From positions 170,287,266-170,351,265 of the forward strand of contig NC_133330.1 of NCBI RefSeq assembly GCF_042186555.1: DNA of 64,000 nt. Reading direction: 5' to 3'. The position numbers were made by a program, and so were the translations under genes. Source of the DNA: Aquarana catesbeiana. Lineage: Eukaryota > Chordata > Amphibia > Anura > Ranidae. The notes below the pieces were generated by a model that ran no database searches, had not been told where the DNA came from, and saw only the letters and a list, made by a program, of their open reading frames with translations. Positions 1 through 11,042 of the stretch are shown here, one piece after another; the stretch's first letter is position 1, and each line of letters opens with the position of its first letter.

Positions 1-570
1 GAAGATTTAACACCCACACTCAAATACAAGTTCCAGTTTTGAAACCTTTCTATTTTACTCCAAACAGCACATAAATAGCAAACAGGATATGGTTGATTGA
101 TGTACAAGCACACAAAGCAGACCTGGCTCTAGGTCAGATATCTACTTAAAATGCCTGTGTCCTAAAATTTTGCCAAGGCCTGGTTAGATAATTCTGTACT
201 GTTCACCTATGGCCTTATATACTGTGTTTATGTGTCAATATGGGGAGTTCCACACACATTTTAATGGCTGCAGAACACTTTCTAATAAAATATAAAAATA
301 ACATTTTTACACTTGTTGTAAAGTTCTTTTTTCTAAGGTTAATGCACAACACAGCTAGATTGAGTAGAATCATCTCCTGCCGGAGGTGAAAGCTAGGTGC
401 ACAAAAATGGTGAAAGGGGAAGGCCATAGCCAGTGGCTAAACCCCCACCTCTTACTAGGAAGTTACTGGCAAGCAGTAGAAGGAGCTAAAAAAAAAGCAA
501 CAGGCTGAATAAAAACCCCCAAAAATATAGAGACAAAAGCTTTTCATTTTAATAAATCCAAAAAAAAAAA
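1..570. other. Unassigned AT-rich stretch
   Basis: I see no convincing coding region, RNA gene or repeat terminus here. It has several short A or T homopolymer runs and two short open frames without recognisable motifs. It leads into the Tc1 fragment that starts near 572. Confidence 0.4.
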
Positions 571-571
571 T

Positions 572-866
572 GTGAGTATAAAAATTCAGGAAAATAATGG
601 TGGCCACACAAAATACTGACACTTTGGGCCCAATTTGGACATTTTCACTTAGGGGTGTACTCACTTTTGTTGCCCAGCGGTTTAGACATTAATGGCTGTG
701 TGTTGAGTTATTTTGAGGGGACAGCAAATTTACACTGTTATACAAGCTGTACACTCACTATTTTACATTGTAGCAAAGTGTCATTTCTTCAGTGTTGTCA
801 CATGAAAAGTTATAATAAAATATTTACAAAAATGTGAGGGGTGTACTCACTTTTGTGAGATACACT
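572..866 (+). mobile_element. Tc1/mariner-like element, 3' terminal fragment
   Basis: This is the 3' noncoding end of a Tc1-family DNA transposon. The phrase GGGGTGTACTCACTTTTGT occurs twice, at about 653 and 838, as the inner and outer repeats of a Tc1 terminal inverted repeat. The outer copy ends at GTGAGATACA, where the element stops. The sequence between them matches the Tc1 tail I know from fish and frogs. No transposase reading frame remains and the 5' half is missing, so this is a dead fragment. It abuts a LINE fragment at about 867. Confidence 0.7.
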
Positions 867-1345
867 TCAGGCGGTGTATTAATATATATATCATTTAAAT
901 CCCCCATTATAATGACACTTCCCATCCTTGCCGCTATTTCAAACTGTGATAGGAGGTCCGCCTCCTCCTCTTCCCTCTGATTAGGGGGCCTATAGCATAC
1001 TCCTAGTATTACTTTCCCCTTGGTTTCCTCCCCTTGAATCTCTACCCATAAGGATTCCACCTCCTCCCTTGCTCCATTAGTGATGTCATCCCTCACAATC
1101 ACTTGCACATCATTTCTGATATACAGGCATACCCCGCCCCCTTTTTACCCTCCCTATCTCTGCAATATAGGGAATACCCTTAAATGATTGCCAGCCAATA
1201 ATGGGGGCTGTTAAACCATGTCTCTGAAATTCCCACAAAATCTAAATCCTCCTCATACAACAGCAGCTCTAGTTCTCCCATCTTGTCAGCCAGACTCCTG
1301 GCATTAGTGAACAAGCCTCATAGTTTTGTCCAGTCACGATCTCCT
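867..1345 (-). pseudogene. Non-LTR retrotransposon (CR1/Rex-like) endonuclease fragment
   Basis: Minus-strand translation gives the start of an APE-type endonuclease, the domain that nicks target DNA for target-primed reverse transcription. Visible pieces in order are NARSLADKMGELELL followed by an ISETW motif (about 1310-1200), GGGVCLYIRNDVQVIV (about 1140-1095), GVCYRPPNQ (about 985) and the VIIMGDLN strand (about 905). The order and spacing fit the N-terminal half of ORF2p in CR1-, L2- or Rex-type LINEs. The frame changes near 1145, and the reverse transcriptase is absent because the copy is cut off at the Tc1 fragment. I cannot fix the clade without a database search. Confidence 0.75.
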
Positions 1346-1689
1346 TGTTGGTTGTTCTGAGGTTGCAATTTGCAATTTCATCCAGATTATCTATACATCT
1401 GGATCTACATGCACCTTGATACTTACATTTCTTGTAGTCTTTTGCAAAAAAAGTTAAATTAAGTTTTATATGATAACTCTTGAAATGTGTAATTTCTTTT
1501 CAGACACTTTCTTGCAGGTTGACTTTTTGTTAACAAGTTCTCACACAATGTCCTCCAATCTATGGAACAATAGCCAGTTGTGTATGCAAGGTTTGTTTGT
1601 CCTGCCCATCAGTACAATAGAGAAATAAGCCCTGTATACACGGTTTAATAAAAAAACAGCCTACATTTGGCCCGTGTGTATGTGAGCTG

Positions 1690-1975
1690 GTCTGACACAA
1701 GCTAGCCATTTGACCGGCTTCTGTTAGACGAGCATGCTGAAAAACCAGCATCTGCCCAGCTCCCAATCAGCGCTCTCAGCCAACAGCTGAGAGCATTGCC
1801 CAAGGTGTTCTGGTAGGGGCCCGTCCCCCTGTCAGAACACAACAGCTCAATAGGGGAGATTGCTGTACTAACATCGGATCATTAGTGCAGCAGCTCCAAC
1901 CAGAGCTGTCAGTTTTTTCGTTCAACCCGCTGGGTTAATCAAAAAAAAAAACTATTAGTGTGTGCCAGGCTTTAG
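1690..1975. repeat. Interspersed repeat, copy 1 of 3
   Basis: This segment shares blocks such as CTGTCAGAACACAA, AGATTGCTGTACTAA and GTGTGCCAGGCTTTA with 50285-50522 and more distantly with 30481-30660. The ends resemble the short terminal repeats of a nonautonomous DNA element, but I cannot define a target-site duplication. Confidence 0.5.
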
Positions 1976-2654
1976 TTGTATCTTGCCATAAAATGCTGAT
2001 CTTGTCCACAATACCATGCCTGTGATCTGAAGGTTCTTGTAAACATAGAGGTATAGTTTGAATGCACCATGCAGTTTTCATTGGTCATAAAACTAGTTGA
2101 TTTGCTGAGGCCCTGTAACCATGAGACCATTTTAGCCTAACAAGATGTCTATTCTTCTCAAATCTAGGTATCATCATATTCACGAGTAAATACACTCAAT
2201 GTTCTGAAGTTTAACCACTTCAGCCCCGAACCATTATGCTGCCTAAGGACCAGAGGACTTTTTCCAATTTGGCACTGCTTTGCTTTAACTGCTAATTGCG
2301 CAGTCATGCAATGCTGTACCCAAACAAAATTTGCGTCCTTTTCTTCCCACAAATAGAGCTTTCTTTTGATGGTATTTGATCACCTCTGCTGTTTTTATTT
2401 TTTGCGCTATAAACGGAAAAAGACCGAAAATTTTGAAAAAAAAATGATATTTTCTACTGTTTGTTATAAAAAAAATCCAATAAACTCAATTTTAGTCATA
2501 CATTTAGGCCAAAATGTATTCGGCCACATGTCTTTGGTAAAAAAAAAGTCAATAAGTGTATATTTATTGGTTTGCGCAAAAGTTATAGCGTCTACATACT
2601 AGGGTACATTTTCTGGAATTTACACAGCTTTTAGTTTATGACTGCCTATGTCAT

Positions 2655-4105
2655 TTCTTGAGGTGCTAAAATGGCAGGGCAGTACAACCCCCCCAAATGA
2701 CCCCATTTTGGAAAGTAGACACCCCAAGGATATTGCTGGGAGGCATGTTGAACCCATTGAATATTTATTTTTTTGTCCCAAGTGATTAAATAATGACAAA
2801 AAAAAAAAAAAATTTACAAAAAGTTGTCACTAAATGATATATTGCTCACACAGGCCATGGGCCTATGTGGAATTGCACCCCAAAATACATTCAGCTGCTT
2901 CTCCTGAGTACGGGGATACCGCATGTGTGGGACTTTTTGGGAGCCTAGCCGCGTACGGGGCCCCGAAAACCAATCACCGCCTTCAGGATTTCTAAGGGCA
3001 TACATTTTTGATTTCACTCCTCACTACCTATCACAGTTTTGAAGGCCATAAAATGCCCAGATGGCACAAAACCCCCCCCAAATGACCCCATTTTGTAAAG
3101 TAGACACCCCAAGCTATTTGCTGAGAGGCATGTTGAGTCCATGGAATATTTTATATTTCGACACAAGTTGCGGGAAAGTGACAATTTTTTTTTTTTTTTT
3201 TTGCACAAAGTTGTCACTAAATGATATATTGCTCACACAGGCCATGGGCATATGTGGAATTGCACCCCAAAATACATTTAGCTTCTTCTCCTGAGTATGG
3301 GATACCACATGTGTGGAACTTTTTGGGAGCCTAGCCGCGTACGGGGCCCCAAAAACCAATCACCGTCTTCAGGATTTCTAAGGGTGTAAATTTTTAATTT
3401 CACTCTTCACTGCCTATCACAGTTTCGGAGGCCATGGAATGCCCAGGTGGCACAAAACCCCCCCAAATGATCCCATTTTGGAAAGTAGACACCCCAAGCT
3501 ATTTGCTGAGAGACATGGTGAGTATTTTGCAGCTCTCATTTGTTTTTGAAAATGAAGAAAGACAAGAAAAAACTTTTTTTTTTCTTTTTTCAATTTTCAA
3601 AACTTTGTGACAAAAAGTGAGGTCTGCAAAATACTCACTATACCTCTCAGCAAATAGCTTGGGGTGTCTACTTTCCAAAATGGGGTCATTTGGGGGGGTT
3701 TGTGCCACCTGGGTATTCCATGGCCTCCGAAACTGTGATAGGCAGTGAAGAGTGAAATCAAAAATTTATGCCCTTAGAAAGCCTGAAGGTGGTGCTTGGT
3801 TTTCGGGGTCCCGTACGCGGCTAGGCTCCCAAACATTCTCACACGTGTGGTATCCCTGTACTCAGGAGAAGCAACAGAATGTATTTTGGGGTGTAATTTC
3901 ACATATTCCCATGGCATGTTTGAGCAATATATCATTTAGTGACAACTTTGTGCAAAAAAAAAAAAAAAAAAAAAAAAAATTTTCCCGCAACTTGTGTCAC
4001 AATATAAAATATTCTATGGTTTTGAAATGACTCTTAGCAAATAGCTTGGGGTGTCTACTTTACAAAATGGGGTCATTTGGGGGGGATTTGAACTGTCCTG
4101 GCATT
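2655..4105. repeat. Large palindrome with a direct duplication inside the piggyBac-like element
   Basis: A block of about 450 bp containing CCAAGCTATTTGCTGAGAGG and GCCTAGCCGCGTACGGGGCC occurs in direct orientation at 2655-3064 and 3065-3570, then inverted at about 3595-4105 (for example CCCGTACGCGGCTAGGCTCC at 3810). The centre is an A/T-rich hairpin at about 3545-3600. The arms are diverged by scattered substitutions and small indels, so this is old sequence rather than an assembly echo. Short open frames here are mirror images of each other and not genes. Confidence 0.8.
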
Positions 4106-5660
4106 TTATGCACAACATTTAGAAGCTTATGTCACACATCACCCACTCTTCTAACCACTTGAAGACAAAGCACTTTCTGACACTTTTTGTTTACATGAAA
4201 AAATTATTTTTTTTTGCAAGAAAATTACTTTGAACCCCCAAACATTATATATTTTTTTAAAGCAAATGCCCCACAGATTAAAATGGTGGGTGTTTAATTT
4301 TTTTTTTTCACACAGTATTTGCGCAGCAATTTTTCAAACGCATTTTTTGGGGAAAAAACACACTTTTTTAAATTTTAATGCACTAAAACACACTATATTG
4401 CCCAAATGTTTGATGAAATAAAAAAGATGATCTTAGGCCGAGTACATGGATACCAAACATGACATGCTTTAAAATTGCGCACAAACGTGCAGTGGCGACA
4501 AACTAAATACCGTTTTAAAAGCCTTTAAAAGCCTTTACAGGCTTTACCACTTTAGATTTACAGAGGAGGTCTACTGCTAAAATTACTGCCCGCGACCTGA
4601 TGTTCGCGGTGACACCTCACATGCATGGTGCAATTGCTGTTTACATTTGACGCCAGACCGACGCTTGCGTTCGCCTTTGCGCGAGAGCAGGGGGGGGGCA
4701 GGGGTGCTTTTTTTTTTTTTTTTTTCTTTATTTTTTTTGCTTTTTTATCTTATTTTTAAACTGTTCCTTTCTTTTTTTTTTTTAATCATTTTTATTGTTA
4801 TCTCTGGGAATGTAAATATACCCTATGATCGCAATAGTTAGTGACAGGTACACTTTTTTGAAAAAATTGGGGTCTATTAGACCCTAGATCTCTCCTCTGC
4901 CCTCAAAGCATCTGACCACACCAAGATCGGTGTGATAAAATGCTTTCCCAATTTCCCAATGGCGCTGTTTACATCCGGCGAAATCTAAGTCATGAAATGC
5001 TCGTAGCTTACGGTTTCTTAGGCCATAGAGATGTTTGGAGCCACTCTGGTCTCTGATCAGCTCTATGGTCAGCTAGCTGAATCACCGGTTGCATTCTCAG
5101 ATTCCCTGTTGAGAAAGGAGAGTCAGAGAAAAACACGGAAGACGGTGGGGGGCATTCCCTCCCACTGCTTGTAAAATCAGTCTACAGGCTAATTAGCCGC
5201 TAGGATTGCTTTTACATGAAAGCCGACCGCTGGCTGAAAAGAATGATACCAAGATGATACCTAAACCTGCAGGCATCATTCTGGTATAACCACTCAAAGT
5301 CGTGAATGGCGTACCTGAAGACAAAAAAATGGTTAACAATAAAACACAGTAAACGGTAAAGTATAAAAAATTGCATACCTGAAAAGCAAACTTGATAAAA
5401 CATAATAACAATAAAACTTTGCAGAATAGAATACAGTAAAAAAGAGCAGAACAATAGAGAGAGAATAGAGAGAGAGAGAGAACAATAAAACGACAACTAT
5501 TTTTTTTTATTTTATATATTTTTTTATTTTTTTTTACACTTTTTTTTGTAACTAACTTTTATAACTGTAACCGGTTCCAGAATCGGGTCTCTCAAAATGC
5601 GATGGCATCTTGGGAGACCCTGTGAAAGTGTGCCTAGTCTGTGCAATGCTGTACCCTACG

Positions 5661-6057
5661 CTAATACTCAACTAGTGAATGGTAGCGTTCAAAACATTCA
5701 CCAATGCAAAGACCAGGATTGTCAGGACAGGAGGGACAATAATAGCGGGTGTCACGCCTATATCCGCGCTTGCTGCAGACACAACATCTTTTTTGGGGGG
5801 GTTCGCTGGGTAGGGGTACTCGGGAGGACATAAAGAAAATGTCTCTCATGCAGCCAACTGCATTTTGTTGGGGATGTGAATGGGAGAAGTACAGGCGCTG
5901 CAGAAGTGGTGGGTTCCCAATTATTAGGATTGGCGAATGCAGCAGGAAGGGCATTATGGTCACGACGGGCCTGTGTTTGTTTTCTTCTTGGTGGCAGCGG
6001 GACTCTACTTGAGCTTGCCCCCTCACCAGCTTGAACTGCACTTATGGGACTCGCCAC
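5661..6057 (-). pseudogene. piggyBac transposase C-terminal fragment
   Basis: Minus-strand translation ends in a cysteine-rich domain: CCVCSKRGYRRDTRYYC, then CPSCPDNPGLCIGECFERYH, followed by a short tail and stop at 5661. This CxxC-rich zinc-binding C-terminus, which reads DNA near the transposon ends, is typical of piggyBac and PGBD4-like proteins. Upstream, ERHF and a proline-rich linker lie in another frame, so a frameshift sits near 5780-5795, at a run of G residues. The RNase H-like catalytic core with its aspartates is not recognisable. The fragment lies inside the TTAA-bounded element and is most simply its own relic transposase. Inactive. Confidence 0.8.
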
Positions 6058-7384
6058 GTCACCAAGTGTTACTGCAGTGCTGGTTTGACTACGACCGGGG
6101 TGTACTAGGCCGCTGGTGCTTGCCAGTTCACTAAAATGCTACAAAAAAAACTGTTAGCGATCGCAGGGATCAGGCCTGACTCTGCGAACGCTGCAGTTAT
6201 GCGTTTAGTGTTTTGTAAGTGACAGTGATCGATCGATACTGCACTTGGGTGGGCTGGGCTGGGCTGGGCCGGGCGGAGGGGCAAAACGCAGGTGCTAGTA
6301 GGTATCTGGGCTGATCCCGCTAACACTGCGTTTTTGGGAACCCTAAATTGCTGGGGACTCTAGTATAGATCTGATCGGATCAGATATTGATCCGTACAGA
6401 TACTATACCACTAAGGGAGGCGTATGCTGCGTGCGTGGGTGTTAGCAGTACTGGCACTAATCTGACGCTGCCTGGGGCGACACATATCACCGCTGGGCGA
6501 TCAGGGGGCTAAACCTTTATTCGGTAATAAACGGCGGGTGCCCTGACACTATAAAAAATAAACGAATTAACCAGCGTCACCCGTAACAGTTATACGGTGA
6601 TCAGTGGTGAAAGGGTTAACTAGGGGGCAATCAAGGGGTTAAAACCTTTATTAGGTAGTATATGGGGGTCCCTGTCGCTATAAAACGCTGACGGCGAACC
6701 TAAATATTTACCTCCCTAACTATCGTCACCAGTGACACTAATACAGCGATCAGAAAAATGATCGCTTAGTGACACTGGCGACGTGGGGTGATCAAGGGGT
6801 TAAAACTTTATTAGGGGGGTTAGGGGGTACCCTAGACCTAAAGGGGGCTAACCCTAACTGCCCTAACACACTAACTGTCACAAACTGACACCATGCAGTA
6901 ATCAAAAAAAATAAAAAAACTGCTTGGTGTCAGTGTGACAGGAGGGGGAGGGGGGATTAGGGGGTGATCGGGGGGGATCGGGGGGGATCGGGGGGTAAAG
7001 GGGGGTGTTTTGTGTGCCTGGCATGTTCTACTGTGTGTGTGTAGTGTTACACTCACATTGCAGTCTTCTCTCCTCGGCGCCGGAACGGAAAATACCGAGC
7101 CGAGGAGAGGTGACATAATTTCCTTTGCTGCTGTTTAGCATACAGCAGCAGAGGAATGATTTGATTGGCCGGCGGCGATCGCGAGGGGGGGGGCCACGAA
7201 CGGATGGTCTCCCCCTCATCTCCGATCACCGCCCGCGGGAGGCAGATCATGTATATGTATGTGATTCTGCCTGCCCGTGCCACCTTGCCGATGTACATCG
7301 GCGTGAGGCGGTCCTTAAGTGGTTAAACAACCTTTGCAATAAGAAACTTAGGGGTCGATTTAGTAAATCAACCCCTTAAAGTCT

Positions 7385-7829
7385 TAAGCCTCGTACACAC
7401 GATCTGATTTTTGGCAGAGAGAAATGTGTGATGACAGACTGTTTGCCTAAAATCCGACCGTTAGTACGCTCCTTCAGACAATTGTCCAACTTTCCACCAA
7501 CAAATGTTGGATGGCAGGCTGGTAAATTTTCGGCGGACAACGGTCTGTTGTCAGATTTTCATATCATGTGTACACAAGTCCATAAGACAAAAGTCCAAAG
7601 TACAAACATGCATGCTCGGAAACAATGCTCACCAAACACGACATTAGCAGAAGGTGCCCAAAGGGTGGCACTCAAGAACTGAAATTCCACGCAGTATGTC
7701 ACTACATTTGTGTTTGTTGGCCGAAAATTGTGTGCCGTTAGTATGCAAGACAAAATCCAGGCACACGCCCTTCGGACAAAAGTCTGATGCTTTGTTGGCC
7801 AACAATCTGATCGTGTGTTTGAGGCTTTA
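7385..7829. mobile_element. MITE with AAGCCTCGTACACACGATC termini
   Basis: The left end AAGCCTCGTACACACGATC is matched by the right end GATCGTGTGTTTGAGGCTTTA, inverted, with two differences. The interior has no transposase. The left end carries TTAA and the right a near match (TTTA), so a piggyBac-type origin is possible. The length of about 445 bp fits a nonautonomous element. Confidence 0.7.
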
Positions 7830-7921
7830 GAGTTTCCTGGGTTAGAGGGAAAATTATCCAAGGGTTCAGCCTGAGTTGATACAGCAGAATTCATTAACAA
7901 GGTCTATGTTGTAATCATCAT

Positions 7922-8746
7922 ATATATAAAGAAAAAATCACCCCCCCCCCCCCTTTAAAATAATCACATTGTGGTGCTTCCCAACCTGAAATGAAGACAG
8001 ATACAGTTTTTGTTTTATCCAGCTGTATTTACTCAGTGCAACCTATAACATCCAAGTGAAAGATACAACACCAACAAGTCAGAAAAAAAAAATCAAAAAC
8101 ATAATCATTGAGTTGGAAAAAGGATCACCCCCCCCTCCTAAAAAAAGACTTGTAAACTTAATCATCTTCTCAATGACACACAGCTTTCAGCTGTGATCAG
8201 CTGTGGTCATTTTGATTGGCTTAGCATGAGAAGAACTTTCCCGGAGCATTTAGTTCCCTGGTGGTGCCCCTGAAGCAAACAACTGACTATGGGTGGCAAA
8301 GCACTGTCAAAAAATCCACGGGATCAAGTTGTGGACAGGCAAAAGTCAGGAGACGGATACAAAAAAATGTCAAAGGCTTTATCAATGCCTAGAAGCACAG
8401 CAAAGTCTATTATTAAGAAGTAGAAGGTATCTGGTACAACACAGACCCTTCCTGGATCAGGATGTCGCTCCAAACTTGGATGAAGGAGCCAGGAGGAAAC
8501 TGGTCAGAGAGGCTACCAAGAGGCCCACAGCAACTCTGAAGCAGTTGCAGGAATTCATGACAGCGGTCATTGTGTGTATGTGACAACAATGTCACAAAAT
8601 CTCCACAAATGTGGATGTTATAAGATGCATTGAGTATATACAGCTGGATAAAACAAAAACTGTATCTGTCTTCATTTCAGTCAGCAAAGCCTCAAAATTA
8701 TTATGATTATTTTAAAGGGTGTCATTCTTTTCTATACCCACTGTAG
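7922..8746 (+). mobile_element. Internally deleted Tc1/mariner-like transposon
   Basis: Long subterminal inverted repeats frame this element: TGAAATGAAGACAGATACAG at about 7987 is mirrored by CTGTATCTGTCTTCATTTCA at about 8661, and the outer ends mirror each other around CTTTAAAATAATC. The element is flanked by TA-rich sequence. Only the N-terminal third of the transposase remains (8289-8580). The catalytic DDE region is deleted, so the copy could move only with a transposase supplied by another element. Confidence 0.8.
8289..8583 (+). pseudogene. Tc1-like transposase, N-terminal DNA-binding part
   Basis: The frame from ATG at 8289 starts MGGKALSKNPRDQVVD and contains a paired-type helix-turn-helix region with GYKKMSKALSMPRSTAKSII, then TTQTLPGSGCRSKLDEGARR and KRPTATLKQLQEF. 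This is the PAIRED-like bipartite domain of Tc1 transposases that binds the inverted repeats. One in-frame stop (TAG at about 8427) sits where the family has a tryptophan. The catalytic DDE domain is missing, so the ~98-residue piece is far below the usual ~340. The frame ends just before the right inverted repeat. Confidence 0.8.
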
Positions 8747-9430
8747 CTATATATATATTTTTTATAAAACCTCTGATAACATGTGATTTCAAATTTATGT
8801 TTTGGCATGTATGTACACTTTTTTGTGTGGACTATATGTAACTTTATTGTTTGACTGTAAGTAACCACTTACTGTGCTGCCACTAAACTCTCGGGCCTAC
8901 GCCTTTGTGGTAGGTCACCACCATGGCATTGTTCTATCCAGGACTAGGCAGCCATCTTTACCCCCCCTTCCACGTGGCAAAAATGTCTCAAACACAGGCA
9001 CACACACACAGTCAGCTCAGTGACACTCAACCTGTTAATAGTGCAAAGTTTCCTGCCCAGCTGCTGTACCTGTCACACAGGAGGTTTTAGTACTGAAAAC
9101 TTCTGCAATGATGTTACACAAGGGTGACCACCCCAAAGGAGGCTACCGTGAGTCCTAGCTCATTATGAAGCAAAGCAGATAGGACCAATGAAGGGTCAGA
9201 AGTAATCTGGCATCTTTGGGAGCTTCTCCTGAGGAAGAAAAGTTCTCAGCAGCCTGTTGTCCTACTTCAGGCCTAGATGCTGCAGGTACCGGAACAGGAA
9301 AGACCTCTTGATGTATAGAAGCCAACTGAAGTCCTCTAACTATCTCAGATATATGTGGACAAAGGTCTCCAACACCTGTGATGCTTCCACCCTAGAAAGC
9401 AGATGAACGATGTGTAAACATCTTCATGGT
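8747..9430. other. Unassigned region
   Basis: There is no coding similarity or terminal repeat that I recognise. It is of moderate GC content with a CA-rich patch near 8995-9010. It leads into a PLE-like terminal fragment. Confidence 0.4.
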
Positions 9431-9700
9431 TGGCACCAAACCAAACAGGAGGGCCACGAACTTAACAATGGACTCCTGATGAAGTCACGTGACTGTGACC
9501 TAACGCATAGGGTGAGAGTGGGAGAGTACCCGAAATGACGCCGCACGAGAATGAGTTCGCTCGTGGATTTTCGCAGTTAATCAGCTTTTTAAATGTGAGT
9601 TTTCAGCTGTTTATTTTTAATACATTGTTTACATTACTGTAATACACTACGCGAGTCTCCTTTCTTCATCTACATACATTTGGGAGTATATGTAAGAGGA
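9430..9700 (+). mobile_element. PLE-like terminal repeat fragment
   Basis: The stretch has the layout seen in the other PLE terminal repeats of this window: a hammerhead-like motif (9470-9516) followed by an AT-rich tail with AATACA-type signals. No reverse transcriptase is attached. The boundaries are estimates. Confidence 0.45.
9470..9516 (+). ncRNA. Decayed hammerhead-ribozyme-like motif
   Basis: CTGATGA at 9476-9482 is followed by stem II GTCAC/GTGAC (9484-9488 with 9495-9499). The expected GAAA is CTAA (9500-9503), and CGCATA follows. ACTC before the core can pair with GGGT after the presumed cleavage site. Loss of the invariant GAAA should abolish activity. Confidence 0.45.
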
Positions 9701-9984
9701 TATCCCTAGGATATCCAGCATTTCCTAATAACAATTAGAGCACTGGAACCAGACAACAGAGGACCCCTATAGGCGATTCCATGTATACCACAATCCCTGG
9801 GAGACAACCGCATATGCTGATTTAAAGCATATCTAAGGTGAGAGGTTAGAGAGCAGGGAGGTGGCACGGGAAGAAAGGGATTAAGTCACCAAATTATAAG
9901 GATTTCTCACCATGGTGAAGGGATAGATCATGGACAACTAGCCAAGAGATCAAAGACTTTTTGATTAAAGAAATAAATTGTTTT

Positions 9985-10152
9985 ATGGTTTATATGATTC
10001 ACATTTGTTTTAGTGTCTAGCCTTATGACACATGACTATTGATTTATTGCAAAGTTAACACTTTAAGGGAAGAGAGGATTCACATTTGTTTTAGTGTCCA
10101 GCCTTGAGACACAGGATTATTAATTTATTGCACTAACAGCACTTTAATGGAG
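9985..10152. repeat. Tandem duplication, about 88-bp unit
   Basis: GATTCACATTTGTTTTAGTG followed by an AGCCTT and TTTATTGCA-containing block occurs at about 9988 and again at about 10077, with scattered differences. It may be part of a transposon end next to the hAT fragment. Confidence 0.6.
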
Positions 10153-10520
10153 GAGTGTGGTGTTGCAAAACAAAATATCCATTATGGCCGGATGGCCACC
10201 AAGGAGAGGCAGACGCTCACAGGCCACTAAAAGAGGGCAAGCAGGATTTGTGTCTACAGTCTACAGTGCTGGTCATGGATATGGTGCATCTTCTGCAGGT
10301 GGCCGTGGGTCACGCTTGTCCTTTTTTTCTGCTGCTGGGATAGACTGCTTTTGGTGGTGGTGGTGCCACAACACTGTAACCCCTCACAGATACTCTTGTT
10401 GGGCGCAGGAACGGGCCCTGCTGTGAAATATTAGATCAGAAATTTTAATTACATGCCCCTGTTAAACAGGGACAGAAAAATTGGGCCGTAGGCAGTGGTG
10501 GTGGTGCCCTAAAGTAAAAA
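10153..10520 (+). mobile_element. hAT 5' end fragment in inverted orientation
   Basis: The plus strand repeats the transposase start of the neighbouring minus-strand hAT: PPRRGRRSQ and ASSAGGRGSRLSFFSAAG match the N-terminus encoded near 16056-15900. Downstream, 10368-10500 is the reverse complement of one subterminal tandem unit at 16150-16690 (for example AGATACTCTTGTTGGGCGCA). It is therefore a second, inverted copy of the same end, next to the C-terminal end of the main copy. Confidence 0.75.
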
Positions 10521-11042
10521 TATTGTTGGAAGCTAGCTTCATCAAGATTGAGGAGGAATAGGATAATCACTCAGCATAGGCAGTCTTCAAGGGATCCCAC
10601 ATCCATAGAAAAATCAAGCAGTTACATCAGCATCAGGTGCTTGATAGCTGCTGCTGATCCAAGACTGATACATTTTTATGAATGTGAGCCTATCAAGGGA
10701 GTCTGTGGACAGGCGCACTCAATAATCCATTACAAACCCTCCAGCAGCACTGAATGTGCGTTCAGAAAGAACGCTGGATGCAGGACAGGCCAGTAGATCA
10801 ATTGCACATTGAGCTAGTTCTAGCCACTGGTCCATCCTCAAGACCCAGTAACCCAGTGGATGCTCTGTTGGAAAGGTCTTAAAGTTTGCTCTTGCCCCTA
10901 GATATTCCTGAACCATGTAATGCAGACGCTGGTGATGGTTGCTTGAACCGATCAGACCTTGGTGCAGAGGACTGAAAAATTGTCTAAAGGCATCGGTCAG
11001 CCGGCCACCTTCTCCACTGCTCTTCCTCTGACTGACCGAAGC

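Larger units (their letters stand above)
2211..7326 (-). mobile_element. piggyBac-related element bounded by TTAA, 5.1 kb
   Basis: The block starts TTAACCACTT at 2211 and ends AAGTGGTTAA at 7326, giving a TTAA target duplication plus a CCACTT terminal inverted repeat, the hallmark of piggyBac insertion. It contains a broken piggyBac transposase C-terminus on the minus strand (5661-6057), which ties the ends to the superfamily. The left 2 kb is a palindromic, partly duplicated AT-rich region (2655-4105). A second CCACTTG-type start near 4147 suggests that two related elements may be fused or nested. The right half has runs of GATCGGGGG around 6965-6995. The same left end recurs at 51262. I infer a nonautonomous or decayed element; the family name is unknown to me. 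Confidence 0.7.

Noticed and set aside
3061..3359. Short frames on both strands in the palindromic region
   Set aside because: They mirror each other across the inverted units and contain homopolymer-encoded runs.
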